Part shown: in pieces, positions 8,946 through 19,926 of the stretch
How positions within the stretch are numbered: position 1 is the first letter of the stretch
Layout: each line of letters opens with the position of its first letter
Assembly (NCBI GenBank): GCA_963703945.1
Contig: CAVPGM010000045.1
Span: 1-64,000, forward strand
Length of the DNA stretch: 64,000 nt
From: JALORV01 sp963703945
GTDB lineage: Bacteria; Pseudomonadota; Gammaproteobacteria; Burkholderiales; Burkholderiaceae_F
Direction: 5' to 3'
Translations under genes and position numbers: made by a program
Notes under the pieces: model-generated
Seen by the model: the letters and a program-made list of their open reading frames with translations, nothing else
Databases searched by the model: none
Told to the model about the DNA's origin: nothing

Positions 8946-9857
8946 CGCGGCCGAGCAGCAGGTACTCCATCAGGGCCTTCTGGGCGTGCAGCCGGTTTTC
9001 CGCCTCGTCCCACACGACCGACTGCGGTCCGTCGAGCACGCTGGCGGTCACTTCCTCGCCGCGATGCGCGGGCAGGCAGTGCATGAAGAGCGCGTCGGGG
9101 CCGGCCTGCCGCATCATCTCGTCGTCCACGCACCAGTCGGCGAACGCCTGCCGCCGTTCTTCGTTTTCCGCCTCGTAACCCATGCTGGTCCAGACATCCG
9201 TCGTGACCATGTCCGCGCCGCGCGCTGCATCCATCGGATCTTCGAAGCAGGCGAAGTGAGGCCCCGGCGGCGCCAGTCGGGCGTCGAGTGCGTAGCCGGG
9301 CGGGGTCGAGACGTTGACGCGGAAGCCGAGCGACTGCGCCGCCTGCAGCCAGGTATAGGCCATGTTGTTGGCGTCGCCGATCCACGCCACCGTGCGGCCG
9401 GCTGATCGGGCCCGCGATGCTCGAGGTAGGTGTAGATGTCGGCCAGGATCTGGCAAGGATGGTATTCGTTGGTCAGCCCGTTGATCACCGGCACTCGCGA
9501 ATGCGCGGCGAAGCGCTCGATCTTGGCCTGCTCGTAGGTGCGGATCATCACGACGTCGACCATGCGCGAGATCACGCGCGCGGTGTCCTCGATCGGTTCG
9601 GCGCGGCCGAGTTGCGAATCGCCGGTGGTGATGTGGATCACCGAGCCACCCATCTGGTACATGCCGGCCTCGAACGACACGCGGGTGCGGGTCGAGGCCT
9701 TTTCGAACACCATCGCCAGCGTGCGGTCCGCCAGGGGCTGATAGAACTCGTAGCGCTTGAAGCGCTCCTTGATCACTCGCGTGCGCTCGAAGACCCACTC
9801 GAGCTCGGCGCGCGAGAGGTCGGCGAACTGCAGGAAATGGCGGAGCGGCGCGCCCAC
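8935..9857 (-). CDS. argF: Ornithine carbamoyltransferase, frameshifted
   Basis: Makes citrulline from ornithine and carbamoyl phosphate. Carbamoyl-phosphate motif is FEKASTRTRVSFE. HPCQILADIYTYLEHRG and the ornithine-side FMHCLPAHRGEEV are present. Two extra C bases near 9411 and 9401 separate the halves; without them the text reads EHRGPISGRTVAWIGDANNM, exactly family-like. Corrected length is 306 residues, the usual size. The GTG start lies 4 bp after the argD stop. The 3' end overlaps the next gene by 11 bp, consistent with an argD-argF-tctC operon. Confidence 0.93.
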
Positions 9858-9861
9858 GTCT

Positions 9862-11050
9862 TCAGGCGGCCCGCGCGGCCGGCGCGAGGAAGGCGCGGAT
9901 CACCGGCGCCAGGCGCTCGACGATCTGCTCGGCCTCCGCTGCCGACAGGACGAGCGGCGGCAGCAGGCGGATCACGGTGTCGTTCGTGACGTTGATCAGC
10001 AGCCCGGCGGCGAGCGCCTGCTTGACCAGCTCGCCGCACGGCGCGGTCGAGCTCGACGCCGATCATCAGTCCCATGCCGCGGATCTCGACGACGCCCGCG
10101 ACACCGGCCAGTTCGCGCTTCAGGCCGGCGCGCACGCGTTCGCCCTGCTCGAAAGCGTTGGCCATCAGGCCTTCGCTTTCGATGATCGCCAGCGTTTCCA
10201 GGCCCGCGCGCATCGCCAGCGGTCCACCGCCGAACGTGGTGCCGTGCTGGCCCGGGCCGAACACACCGGCCGCGCGGCCGCCGGCGAGCAGCGCCCCGAT
10301 CGGCACGCCGGAGCCCAGCCCTTTCGCAAGCGTCATGACGTCGGGCTTGATGCCCGCCCACTGGTGAGCGAACCACTTGCCGGTACGACCAATGCCGCTC
10401 TGCACTTCGTCGATCATCAGCAGCCACCCGCGTTCGTCGCAGGTCCGGCGCAGCGCACGCACGTAGTCGAGGTCGGCGACCTGGATGCCGCCTTCGCCCT
10501 GCAGCACTTCGATCCAGACCGCGCGCACGCGAGGATCGGCTGCCGCGGCGCGCTCAACCGCCTCAATGTCGTTGTAGGGGATCCGGATGAAGCCGCTAGG
10601 CAGCGGATCGAAGCCCTTGCGCGCCTTCTCGCTGCCGGTGGCCGCGAGTGTCGCCAGCGTTCGCCCGTGCCAGGCGCGTTCCATCACGAGCGTCTGCGCC
10701 TCGGGTTCGCCATGCTTGTGTCCGTACAGTCGCACCAGCTTGAGCGCGCCCTCGTTCGCTTCGGAGCCGGAGTTGCCGAAGAACACTTCCTGCAGACCCG
10801 ACAGCGCGCACAGCCGGTCGGCGAGTTCCTCCTGCTCGCGCACGCGGTAGACATTGGAGGTGTGGATCAGCCGACCGATCTGTTCGGTCAGCGCCGCGAC
10901 CAGCCGCGGGTGCGCATGGCCGAGGCCGTTGACCGCGATGCCCGCGAGCGCGTCGAGATATTCTCTGCCCTGCTCGTCGGTCAGCCACGCGCCGCGACCG
11001 CGTGTGAACGCGACCGGCAGCCGGCTGTAGGTGTTCATCAGATGCGTCAT
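9862..11050 (-). CDS. argD: Acetylornithine/succinyldiaminopimelate-type aminotransferase, one frameshift
   Basis: Class III PLP aminotransferase, about 395 residues when corrected. It converts N-acetylglutamate semialdehyde to acetylornithine. Visible features are GIAVNGLGHAHPRL near residue 40, NSGSEANEGALKLVR, LLMIDEVQSGIGRTGKWFAHQ with the PLP Asp, and the PLP lysine in VMTLAKGLGSGVPIGA. A single extra G near 10042 breaks ELDRPCGELVK; after correction the protein ends RAFLAPAARAA at the TGA 9862-9864. It leads the arginine cluster, with argF starting 4 bp later. Confidence 0.92.
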
Positions 11051-11141
11051 GGCGGGCTTTCGTGGGACGGACGAAGAAAAACGCGGCGCTGGCGTTGCCG
11101 GCAGCCGCGTTTGAAGGATTATAAGGTGAGCTCCATTTCAC

Positions 11142-11255
11142 ATGCGTGAACTGCTGGGACAGTTCGACGTCGTCATCGTCGGTGCGGGGACGGCGGGCTG
11201 CCTGCTGGCCAACCGGCTGTCGGCGGATCCGCGCTGCCGCGTTGCCGTGCTCGTA
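11142..11255 (+). pseudogene. 5' fragment of a GMC-family oxidoreductase gene
   Basis: About 37 codons remain of a FAD-dependent glucose-methanol-choline oxidoreductase: MRELLGQFDVVIVGAG, the GxGxxG dinucleotide fold (VGAGTAGCLLANRLSADP) and VAVL. The similarity stops abruptly near 11252, and the sequence runs straight into the 3' end of the opposing decarboxylase gene. The rest of the roughly 540-codon gene is missing. Either a deletion or rearrangement removed it, or the assembly is joined wrongly here. Confidence 0.65.
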
Positions 11256-11267
11256 GGACGGTGTGAG

Positions 11268-13306
11268 TTACGCCGCGCGTCGCCGTACCGGCTTGATCGC
11301 GGCGATCGGCGCGAGCGAGCGTTCCTCGCTTTCCATCAGTACGCGGATCGACGGAACGTAGCCTTGGTAGACGACGCCGTGCAGCTCGACCTTGTTCTGC
11401 ACGCGCAGGTAGCGCACCAGAAAGTCGACGATATGCGGCGGTGATGCGCTGGCCGGGCACCAGAACCGGAATGCCCGGCGGATAGGGAACGATCTGGTCG
11501 CAGCAGATGCGGCCGGCAAGCTTGCCATTCAGCTGATCGTTCTCGTCGAGCAGCGGCACCAGCTCGCCGGTGGCGTAATACGCATCGCGCGGAAGCGAAA
11601 CGAGTTCGGTGAACGGCGGCAGATCTGGCGTGCGGTACAGGCGACGCGGCGCCCGCTTCTCGCGGGCGATGCGCATCAGCGCGTCGTACAGCCGCGAACA
11701 CTTCGAACGGGTGGTGCCGATCGTCAGCAGCAGCGTCAGCGTGTTGAAGGTCGATTTCTCGACCGTGATGTTGAAGCGAGTGTAGAGCTCGTTCTGCAGG
11801 TCGTCGACGGTCATCCCGCACGACGAGATGTCGATCGTGATCTTGGTCGGATCGAGCCGGATGCCGTCTTCGCGTACCTCCTCGGGCAGCAGATCCTCGA
11901 GTTCGAGCACGCGAAACACGCCGGTCGAGTTGATCTGCTCGCGCAGCTCGCTCGGCCAGCATCAGCGTTCGCTGCAGCAGCTTGTAGCCCTCCAGCACCG
12001 CCTGCTTGCGGCTCACATCGAGGCTCGCGATCATGCTGTACATCGGGCTGGTCGATGTATGCATGTTGAAGTTCTCGCGGAAAATGTGCTCGTTGAACGT
12101 CGGATCGTTGACGTGGATGTAGGCGGCCTGTGACAGCGCCGACAGCGTCTTGTGCGCCGACTGCGTGGCGTAGTCGGCTCCCGCCTCGAGCGCGGTGGGT
12201 CGCAGCGCCGGGTGAAAGCGCGCGTGCGCGTACCACGCCTCGTCGATCAGAACCTTGATGCCGCGCGCGTGCGCGGCCTCGATGATCGGCTTGAGGTCGT
12301 AGCGCAGCCCGTCGTAGGTGCACGAGGTCAGCACCAGCAGTTCGGCGTCCGGGTGCTCCTCGATCGCCTGCAGGATCGTCTTCTTCGGCACCGGGCCGAA
12401 CACGCCGTACTTGCGGTTGACCGACGAATCGAGATAAACGGGCCGCGCGCCGGACAGCACGACGCCGTGGTGCACCGACTTGTGGCAGTTGCGGTCGAGC
12501 AGCAGCTTCTCGCCTGGAGCGATCAGCGTCTGCAGAATCACCTTGTTGGCGGTTGACGTGCCGTTGGTGGCGAAAAACGTTCGCCGTGCACCGAACGCCT
12601 TCGCCGCCATCTGCTGTGCCTCGGCGATCACGCCGGTCGGCTCCATCAGCGAATCGAGCGCCTTGACCGAAACCGAGAGGTCGGCGTCGAACACGTGCTC
12701 GCCCATGAAGTCGTAGAACTCGTTGACCCACGGGCTGCCGCGCATCGAGTCGCCGCTGGAGTGGCCCGGCGTGTGCCAGGCATCCTTGGCGGCCAGCACG
12801 TACGCCTTCAGCGCGTCGTAAAAAGGCGTGCGTGCGCGCTCGGCGATCTGTGCATTCAGGATCCGGTACATGCCGCGATAGTCACGCTCCTCGCGATAGA
12901 AATACCCGTCGACCGCTTCGGCGAACAGCGCATCGACGACCTGGTCTTCCTTTTCCTTCTCGATCAGGATGTAGATGTCGAGCTCGGGCCGGACGGCGGT
13001 GATCCGCTGCACCAGCTTCAGCGCAGACACCTGCAGGTTGCGCGTGCGTTCACCGCGTGCGCGTTCGCCGTTGCGGCGCTTGCGCGTGTCCTGCACCGCG
13101 TACAGCTTGTCGTCGACGATCACGATCTGCACGTCGCCGTCGCGCTCGATCAGGGCCAGTCCTTCGCGGGCCGTGAGCGCACCGAGGAACGAGATGCCGA
13201 ACGGGTTGTCGAGCGAACGCGCCGCCGCGTTGAGCCCCTTGAGCAAATCGCGCAGGATCAGCGGCTCGTCGTTGATGACGAGCACCTTGGAAGCAGGCTT
13301 GGACAT
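11268..13306 (-). CDS. Arg/Lys/Orn decarboxylase, PLP fold type I, frameshifted
   Basis: Amino-acid decarboxylase that would make agmatine, cadaverine or putrescine. The N-terminal receiver-like wing domain begins SKPASKVLVINDEPLILRDL (residues 1-160). The PLP domain has WHTPGHSSGDSMRGSP, FATNGTSTANKVI, VLIDEAWYAHARFHP and the PLP lysine in TQSAHKTLSALSQ. Two extra G bases, near 11950 and 11440, shift the frame; correction gives LAERLREQINSTGVFRV and VPGQRITPHIVDFLVRYL. Corrected length is about 678 residues. Substrate choice among Arg, Lys and Orn cannot be read from the motifs. The start ATG 13306 is confirmed by the receiver-like N-terminus. Confidence 0.88.
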
Positions 13307-13463
13307 GCGCGCGGGTGGCGGGGCGGGGCGAAGGGCCGCTTTATGCGGCAATTGCGGGGCAAATGCAAGCAACAACGCGCCGTCGTCGAGTTGCGCGCCT
13401 GGGGAGCGGCCGGGGGACCGTCATGCCGCTCGGATAAAATCGCCGCTCCGTCGCGCCGGCGCG

Positions 13464-13800
13464 ATGTCCCAGGTGCTTGCGGGACCGAGCCCGCCGTGTC
13501 AGACGCTGCCGATTCCCGCCCGCCAGGTCCCGCGAGTACTTCATCCACGGTGTCACTTCGAGCGGGCGCACGTTCCGGCCCAGCGACTGGGCCGAGCGGC
13601 TGTGCGGAGTGATGTCGTGCTACCGGCCGGGAGGCATCGCGAGCGGCCGCGACGCCTACATCGGCTATTCGCCGTACGTGCGTCCGACGGTGGTGGGCGG
13701 CGTCAAGTGCGTGGTGCTCGACGAGCGGCTGCGCGAGCTCGAGCGCATGGCCTTCGACTTCGTGATGAGCTTCGCGCGCGACAACGATCTGCAGGTGTAG
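13464..13800 (+). CDS. DUF3579 family protein, one frameshift
   Basis: Small conserved protein of unknown function, common in betaproteobacteria next to arginine genes, rpsT and murJ. Recognised by REYFIHGVTSSGRTFRPSDW, AERLCGVMSCYRPGG, YSPYVRPTVVGGVKCVVLDE and the ending FARDNDLQV. The ATG at 13464 (MSQVLAG) joins this frame after removal of one extra C near 13530. Corrected length is 111 residues. Confidence 0.82.
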
Positions 13801-13857
13801 GCTGTTCGACCGGGACCGCGCCGACCGGTGTTCGCTGCCGGAGTGGCGGCCCGGCGC

Positions 13858-14121
13858 TCAGGCCATCGCCTTGATGGCTTGCGCGAGCCGGCTCTTGTTG
13901 CGGGCGGCCGTGTTCTTGTGAATGACTTTCTTGTCGGCGATCGAGTCGATCACGCTCGTCGCCTTGCCGAGCGATTCGAGCGCTGCGGTCTTGTCGCCGG
14001 CCTCGATGGCCTTGCGAACCGACTTGACGGCTGTGCGCGCGCGTGAGCGCTGCGAGGCATTTTGCGCGTTGCGCTCGGTGGACTGGCGCGCCCGCTTGCG
14101 CGCCTGCTTGCTGTTCGCCAT
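13858..14121 (-). CDS. rpsT: 30S ribosomal protein S20
   Basis: Intact 87-residue ribosomal protein starting MANSKQARKRARQ, with the usual Lys/Arg/Ala-rich helices and KNTAARNKSRLAQAI. It binds 16S rRNA in the body of the small subunit. It is transcribed away from murJ. A well-formed promoter lies about 115 bp upstream at 14236-14264. Confidence 0.97.
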   Translation of the reverse strand: MANSKQARKRARQSTERNAQNASQRSRARTAVKSVRKAIEAGDKTAALESLGKATSVIDSIADKKVIHKNTAARNKSRLAQAIKAMA

Positions 14122-14235
14122 CTGGTTTCCTGTCGGAAGCTAGCGCTTCTGCTCTGCTGCCCTGAGTCGGTTGTGCGCTCCGCGCGGGCGATCGAACGAC
14201 GATCATCGGCGAGGCAGCGCCCGGAAAAGCCGTAA

Positions 14236-14264
14236 ACTATATCAAATCAACCGTTTACGGGCAA
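14236..14264 (-). promoter_or_regulatory. Sigma70 promoter of rpsT, within an inverted repeat
   Basis: On the minus strand TTGCCC (14259-14264) and TATAGT (14236-14241) are separated by 17 bp. CCGTAAAC and GTTTACGG flank the AT-rich centre as an inverted repeat (14230-14260), which could be a regulatory site. Confidence 0.65.
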
Positions 14265-14333
14265 TTCAGCGCACTGGGCCGCGGGACGGGCCGCTGCGCA
14301 GCCGACTCCGCGCCGTCCCGGCACACTCTCGCA

Positions 14334-15886
14334 GTGAATCTCTTCCGAGCCCTCGCGACCGTCAGCAGCTTCACGCTGCTGTCGCGGGTCACCGGACTCG
14401 CGCGCGACATGCTGATCTCGCGGCTGTTCGGTGCCAGCGCGGAGACCGACGCCTTCAACGTCGCCTTCCGCCTGCCGAACCTGCTGCGCCGGATGTTCGC
14501 CGAAGGTGCGTTCCAGCAGTCCTTCGTGCCGATGCTGGCCGACGTTCGCTCGCGCGGCGATGAGCTGCGGACCGACAGCTTTGCGGGGCACGTGGCCGGC
14601 GCGCTCTTCTGGGTCCTGCTGGCGGTGTCGATCGCCGGGGTGATCGGGGCGCCGGTGCTGGTCTGGCTGATCGCCTCGGGTCTGGCGCGCAATCCATCGG
14701 CTTTCGAACTGGCCAGCGTGATGACGCGGTGGATGTTTCCCGTACATCCTGTTCATGTCGCTGGTCGCGCTGATCGCCGGCGTGCTGAACACCTACCGGC
14801 GCTTCGCGGTCCCGGCCTTCACGCCGGTGCTGCTGAACGTCTCGTTCATCGGCTGCGCGCTGTGGCTCGCGCCGCGGCTGTCGCAACCGATCATGTCGCT
14901 GGCCTTTGCGGTGCTGATCGGAGGCGCACTGCAGCTCGGGCTGCAGTGGGCGGCACTGCGCCGGATCGGCCTGCGACTGCGCATCGGCTCTCCGCGGGCG
15001 GCGTTCAGCGACAGCGATGTGCGGCGAGTTATCGGCCTGATGCTGCCCGCCATTTTCTCGGTATCGGTCGCGCAGTTGAGCATCATCATCAACACCAACA
15101 TCGCCTCGCACCTGGCGACCGGCAGCGTCACCTGGCTGGCTTTCGCCGACCGGCTGATGGAGTTTCCGACCGCGTTGCTGGGGGTGGCGCTCGGTACGGT
15201 GCTGCTGCCAAACCTGTCGGCCGCCTTCGCCGAGCAGCGTCGCGACGACTACGCGCGGCTGCTCGACTGGGGGCTGCGGCTGATCTTCCTGCTGGCGCTG
15301 CCGGCAGCCGTGGGGCTTGGTCTTCTTGGCCGAAGGCATCGTGTCAGTTCTGTTCCAGGGGCGCGAATTCACGGGCGAGGACGTACACCAGACCTCGGTG
15401 GCGGTCGTCGGCTACGCGGTCGGCCTGATCGGCCTGATCGCCGTGAAGATTCTGGCCCCGGGTTTCTACGCGCAGAAAGACGTGCGCACTCCGGTGAAGA
15501 TCGCGGTTGCTGTGCTGATCGGGACTCAGTTGGCCAACCTTGTCCTCGTTCCCTTGCTTGCGCACGCTGGGCTCGCACTTTCGGTCAGCCTCGGTGCTTG
15601 CGCCAATGCGGGAGCGCTCTACCTCGGACTGAAGCGACGGGGAGTCTACGTGCCACGGTCCGGCTGGGGCCGCTTTCTTGCACGACTGGCAATCGCACTC
15701 GCCGTCCTCGGTGTCGCGCTGTTGCTGACCCAGCAGAAGATCGACTGGACCGCGCTGCAGTCCGCGCCATGGCAACGCGCCGGATTACTCGCCGCGCTGA
15801 TCGCCGGCGCGGCGGGGGTTTACTTCGCTGCGCTCTTCGCGCTCGGCTTTCGGGCGCACGACTTTCGGCCGGAGCGTCCCGCGTGA
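14334..15886 (+). CDS. murJ: Lipid II flippase MurJ, frameshifted
   Basis: Multi-pass inner-membrane protein of the MVF/MATE superfamily that flips lipid II for peptidoglycan synthesis. The N-terminus NLFRALATVSSFTLLSRVTG, then DAFNVAFRLPNLLRRMFAEG and AFQQSFVPMLAD, is diagnostic. The GTG start at 14334 matches the family N-terminus. Two extra bases near 14739 and 15318 divide the gene into three frames; corrected joins read WMFPYILFMSLVALIAG and AVGLVFLAEGIVSVLF. Corrected length is about 516 residues, with many hydrophobic helices. The stop overlaps the sirB1 GTG start in GTGA. Confidence 0.93.
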
Positions 15887-16686
15887 TCCCCACCGACCTG
15901 TCTCGCCCGAAGCTGCTGGATGAGTTGGCCGCTATTCAGACCGATGCCGATCCATCGGCCGATCCGGCGCAAACGGTCGCAGCCATCCGCGTCTGGGGTG
16001 AACAACTGCAACGCCGACTGGCATCCGACATGTCGCCTGCGCACCGCCTGCGCATGCTGCATTATTTCTACTTCGTCGAGCTCGGCTTCGCCGGCGATGT
16101 CTCGACCTACGACTCAGCCGACAACAGTTACCTGCATCGCGTACTCGAGCGCCGCAGCGGAATTCCGATCTCCCTCAGCGTGGTGTACCTGGAGATCGCG
16201 GCCGCCATCGGGCTCACGGCCGACGGCGTGTCGTTTCCCGGCCATTTCCTGGTCAAAGTCGCGATGCCGGAAGGAACGCTGCTGGTCGATGTGTTCGATC
16301 GCGGAGCACTGTTGTCCGAGTCGCAGCTGAAGCGGCGCCTGCATGCTGCGCTGGCCGGACAGCCTGCGCAGCCGTTGCCGCACTACCTGCGCGCGGCAAC
16401 CGACAACGAGATCCTGGTGCGCTGGCTGAACAATCTCAAGGCGATCCATCTGGCGCGCCAGGACTGGCCGCTGCTGCTGGCGGTGGCTCATCGGCTGGTG
16501 GCAGCCAGGCCTCGCGCGGCTGACGAGCGCCTGGTGCGTGCCTTGGCTTACGAGCGGCTCGGATGTCCGCGCGCCGCCGCCGACGACCTGGCCACGTGCC
16601 TGCGGCTGCAACCCGCCGGCGCGGACGACGGTGAGATGCGCGCCAGGCTCGCGCGGCTGCAGCGCGCGGCCGGCGCGCTGCACTGA
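15883..16686 (+). CDS. SirB1/transglutaminase-like family protein
   Basis: Intact 267-residue protein of the SirB1 family: an inactive-looking transglutaminase-like core followed by TPR-like helices. The core includes NSYLHRVLERRSGIPISLSV and VSFPGHFLVKV; the C-terminal third (LARQDWPLLLAVAHRLVAAR and ALAYERLGCPRAAADDLATC) looks like two tetratricopeptide repeats. It overlaps murJ by 4 bp and is probably translated with it. Its biochemical role is not established. GTG start. Confidence 0.85.
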   Translation: MIPTDLSRPKLLDELAAIQTDADPSADPAQTVAAIRVWGEQLQRRLASDMSPAHRLRMLHYFYFVELGFAGDVSTYDSADNSYLHRVLERRSGIPISLSVVYLEIAAAIGLTADGVSFPGHFLVKVAMPEGTLLVDVFDRGALLSESQLKRRLHAALAGQPAQPLPHYLRAATDNEILVRWLNNLKAIHLARQDWPLLLAVAHRLVAARPRAADERLVRALAYERLGCPRAAADDLATCLRLQPAGADDGEMRARLARLQRAAGALH

Positions 16687-16706
16687 GTCGGTGGATCGCC
16701 CGCCGG

Positions 16707-17214
16707 TCAGCCGAGCTGCTTCAGCATCGTGTCGGCGTCACTGACCTCGAACTTGCCGGGCCCCTCGATGTTCAGCGACTTGACGACCCCGTCGTCGACC
16801 AGCATCGAGAATCGCTGGCTGCGTATGCCCATGCCGCGGGCGATCAGGTCGAGTTCCAGTCCGAGCTTCTTGGTGTAGGCGGCCGACCCGTCGGCCATCA
16901 TGCGCACCTTGCCGGTCGCCTTCTGATCGCGGCCCCACGCGCCCATCACGAACGGGTCGTTGACCGACAGGCACCAGATCTCGTCGACGCCCTTCGCCTT
17001 CAGCGCATCGAACTTCGCGACATAGCCGGGAACGTGCTTCGCCGAGCAGGTCGGCGTGTAGGCGCCGGGCAGGCCGAAGATCGCGATCTTCTTGCCCTTC
17101 GACCAGGTCGCCGACCTTGAACGTGTTGGGGCCGAGCGAACAGCCCGCGGTTTCGACTTCGATGAACTCCTGCAGCTCGCCGTCCGGCAGCCGGTCTCCG
17201 ACCTTGATCGTCAT
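16707..17214 (-). CDS. Peroxiredoxin (Prx5/AhpE-like redoxin), one frameshift
   Basis: Thiol peroxidase reducing hydrogen and organic peroxides. MTIKVGDRLPDGELQEF begins the redoxin fold. After removal of an extra G near 17102 the protein reads FKVGDLVKGKKIAIFGLPGA, then YTPTCSAKHVPGY, with the peroxidatic Cys in the TPTC motif. It continues to FVMGAWGRDQKATGKVRMM and SLNIEGPGKFEVS. Corrected length is 168 residues, the usual size for this subfamily. It runs convergently with sirB1, 20 bp away. Confidence 0.9.
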
Positions 17215-17276
17215 GGCGCATCGTCTCCGTGAGTGGTTGGCGGAAATGGTCAGTCTAGCAATGCGGCGCGACAGGC

Positions 17277-19080
17277 TCAGTCGCCCAGCGCAACCCCTTC
17301 GCGACGCGGGTCGGCGCCGCCGGCCCACGCCAGCGCGGCCGTCGGGCAGGCGGACGCGGACGATGCCCTGCAGGCCGCTCGCCATGTCGACTTCGCGCAC
17401 GTCGTGGCCGCGCGCCTTCAGGCCGTCGATCACCGACGGCGCTGATGCGGCCCTTCTCGACTTCAGTCGGGCCGTTGCGCGAGCCGAAGTTTGGCGAGCG
17501 CGATGGCCTGCTCGATATCGAGATTCCAGTCGAGTGATGCCGACCAGCGTCTTGGCCACGTAGCCGATGATCTGCGATCCGCCGGGCGAGCCCAGCGTGG
17601 CGACCAGTGCCCGCGTCGCGCGATCGAACACCAGTGTCGGCGCCATCGAACTGCGCGGGCGCTTGCCGGGCTGCGACCCGGTTCGCCACCGGCCTGCCGT
17701 CGATACGAGGCACGAACGAGAAGTCGGTCAGCTGGTTGTTCAGCAGGAAGCCGCGCACCATCACGCGCGCGCCGAAGACGTCCTCGATCGTCGTCGTCAT
17801 CGCGACCGCGTTGCCCATGCCGTCGACCACCGAGATGTGCGACGTCGCGCCGCGCGGCGGCGACGGATCCGCGGCGAGCGCGAGCGGCTGGCCGGGGGGC
17901 ACACCGGGCTGCGCCGTGCCCATGCTGCGCGGGCCGATCAGCGCGCGCGCTGCTTGAGGTAGGCAGGATCGAGCAGCCCGGCGACATTGACGGGCACGAA
18001 ATCGCTGTCGGCGACATAAAGCCCCCGGTCGGCAAAGGCGAGCCGTCCGGCCTCGGAGAACAGGTGTACCGCCTCGGCCTGTGGCTCGATTCCCGCACCG
18101 GCGGGAATGGGCGGCACCACGGCGATGTTGCGGTAGGTGAAGATGCCGAGCATCTGCGCGACCGCGATGCCGCCCGACGACGGCGGCGGCATGCCGCAGA
18201 CGCGCCATGCCTTGTAGTCGGTGCAAACGGCTGCGCGCCGCTTAACCCGGTACGCGGCAAAGTCTGACGCATCCAGCTTGCCGGCATTCGGATGAGACCG
18301 CACCGCGCCGACGATGTCGGCAGCGATCGGACCGGTATAGAACGCGTCGGCACCTTCGGTTGCGATCGTCCGCAGGGTGGCCGCCAGCGCGGGATTGCGG
18401 ATCAGCGTGCCGACCGCCTTCGGTCGTCCGTCGGCGCTCGTAGAAGTAGCGTTGCGGCCGCCGCATCGTTCTTCAGGTACTTGTCCGAAGCCAGCAGCGC
18501 GTTGCAGCCGCGGCGACATCGGAAATCCGTGCTCGGCGAGCCGGATCGCCGGATCGAACAGGCGCGACCACGCCAGCTTGCCGTATTGCCGATGGGCGAC
18601 TTCGAGCAGGCGAACCGTTCCCGGCGTGCCGACCGAACGTCCGCCGACCACCGCCTCGTAGAACGCCATCGGCGTGCCGTCCGGCCGCAGGAACAACGCG
18701 TCGGTGGCCTCCATCGGCGCGGTTTCGCGTCCATCGAACGCGACGACGCGTGTCCCGTCCCAGTGCAGCAGGAACGCGCCGCCGCCGAGCCCCGAGCTTT
18801 GCGGCTCGACCAGCGTGAGCACGGCCTGGATCGCGATGGCGGCGTCCACTGCGCTGCCGCCGGCGCGCAGGATCTCGAGTCCGGCCCGCGTGGCGAGCGG
18901 ATTCGCCGAAGCCGCCATGTGGCGCTGCGCGACGACCGTCGTCAGGCCGGCCCGGAACGGCGATGAGGGCTCGGGTTGCGACGGCCGGTCCGGCGGCGTG
19001 CTGCACGCCGCCGCGATGGCGGCGACGAGCAGCGCGACCGCGCGGCCGATCGCTTTCATCCGGCAGTTCGCCGGCTTCAT
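17277..19080 (-). CDS. ggt: Gamma-glutamyltransferase, heavily frameshifted
   Basis: Ntn-hydrolase that cleaves gamma-glutamyl bonds such as those of glutathione. The N-terminus has a lipoprotein-like signal (LLVAAIAAAC). Family motifs are HMAASANPLATRAGLEILRA, GSAVDAAIAIQAVLTLVEPQ, SSGLGGGAFLLHW and DGRETAPM. The autocatalytic nucleophile is the Thr in RGATSHISVVDGMGNAV. About nine single-base insertions plus one indel in a GC dinucleotide run (near 17945) lie between 17350 and 18515. Correcting them reads through to GGADPRREGVALGD and the TGA at 17277-17279, a full-length enzyme of about 595 residues. This is the most damaged gene in the window, so true decay is possible. Confidence 0.82.
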
Positions 19081-19086
19081 CCGACC

Positions 19087-19853
19087 CTACTTCGGCTGCA
19101 TCCGGATCGCCCCATCGAGCCGGATCGTCTCGCCATTCAGCATCACGTTTTCGATGACGTGACGCACCAGCGCCGCGTACTCGTCGGGCTTGCCGAGGCG
19201 CGACGGAAACGGGACCTGCTTGCCGAGCGAATCCTGCACCTCCGGCGGCATGCCGAGCAGCATCGGGGTGGCGAACAGGCCCGGTGCAATCGTCACGCAG
19301 CGGATTCCGCTGCGCGACAGGTCGCGGGCGATCGGGAGCGTCATGCCGACCACTCCGCCCTTGGAGGCCGAATAGGCGACCTGCCCGATCTGTCCGTCGA
19401 ACGCTGCGACCGAAGCCGTATTGACCAGCACACCGCGTTCGCCCTCGGCCGTCGCGTCCTGCGCGGACATCGCCTCGGCGGCAAGCCGGATCATGTTGAA
19501 GGTCCCGATCAGGTTGACGGTGACGACGCGCGCGAATGACGCCAGAGAATGCGGCCCTTCCTTGCCGACGGTCTTCTCGCCGATCGCGATGCCGGCGCAG
19601 TTGATCAGCCCGCGCAGGGTACCCAGGCTGCGAGCCGCATCCATTACGGCGCGCCCGTCGGATTCGCTGGCGACATCGCACTTGACGAACCGTGCACTGG
19701 CGCCGAGCTCGCGCGCAAGCGCCTCGCCCGCGCTCGGCCTGCACGTCGGCGATCACGACCTTGCCGCCATTTTCGCGCCAGCATGCGCGTCGTGGCACCG
19801 CCGAGCCCGGACGCGCCTCCGGTCACGATAAAGGTGTTGCTCCTGATCTGCAT
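19087..19853 (-). CDS. SDR family 3-hydroxyacyl-CoA dehydrogenase-like oxidoreductase, frameshifted
   Basis: Short-chain dehydrogenase resembling type II 3-hydroxyacyl-CoA dehydrogenase. The NAD-binding motif is TGGASGLGGATTR at the N-terminus. The catalytic Ser and YxxxK are in NTASVAAFDGQIGQVAYSAS followed by KGG. Two extra bases near 19773 and 19731 shift the frame; correction reads MLARNGGKVVIADVQAERGE, then ALARELGASARFVKCDV. About 255 residues. It stops 6 bp before ggt on the same strand and lies near the CoA-transferase, consistent with acyl-CoA metabolism. Confidence 0.87.
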
Positions 19854-19926
19854 GAGGTCTCCCCGAGTGGCAGCGAGGAGTGTAGAGGAGGCCGGGCCCC
19901 GCGCGCCGCGCCGGCGCGTGGCGGCG

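Noticed and set aside
11142..11444. A 100-residue protein from the GMC fragment frame
   Set aside because: Only the first 37 or so residues resemble a GMC oxidoreductase; the rest is antisense to the decarboxylase 3' end.
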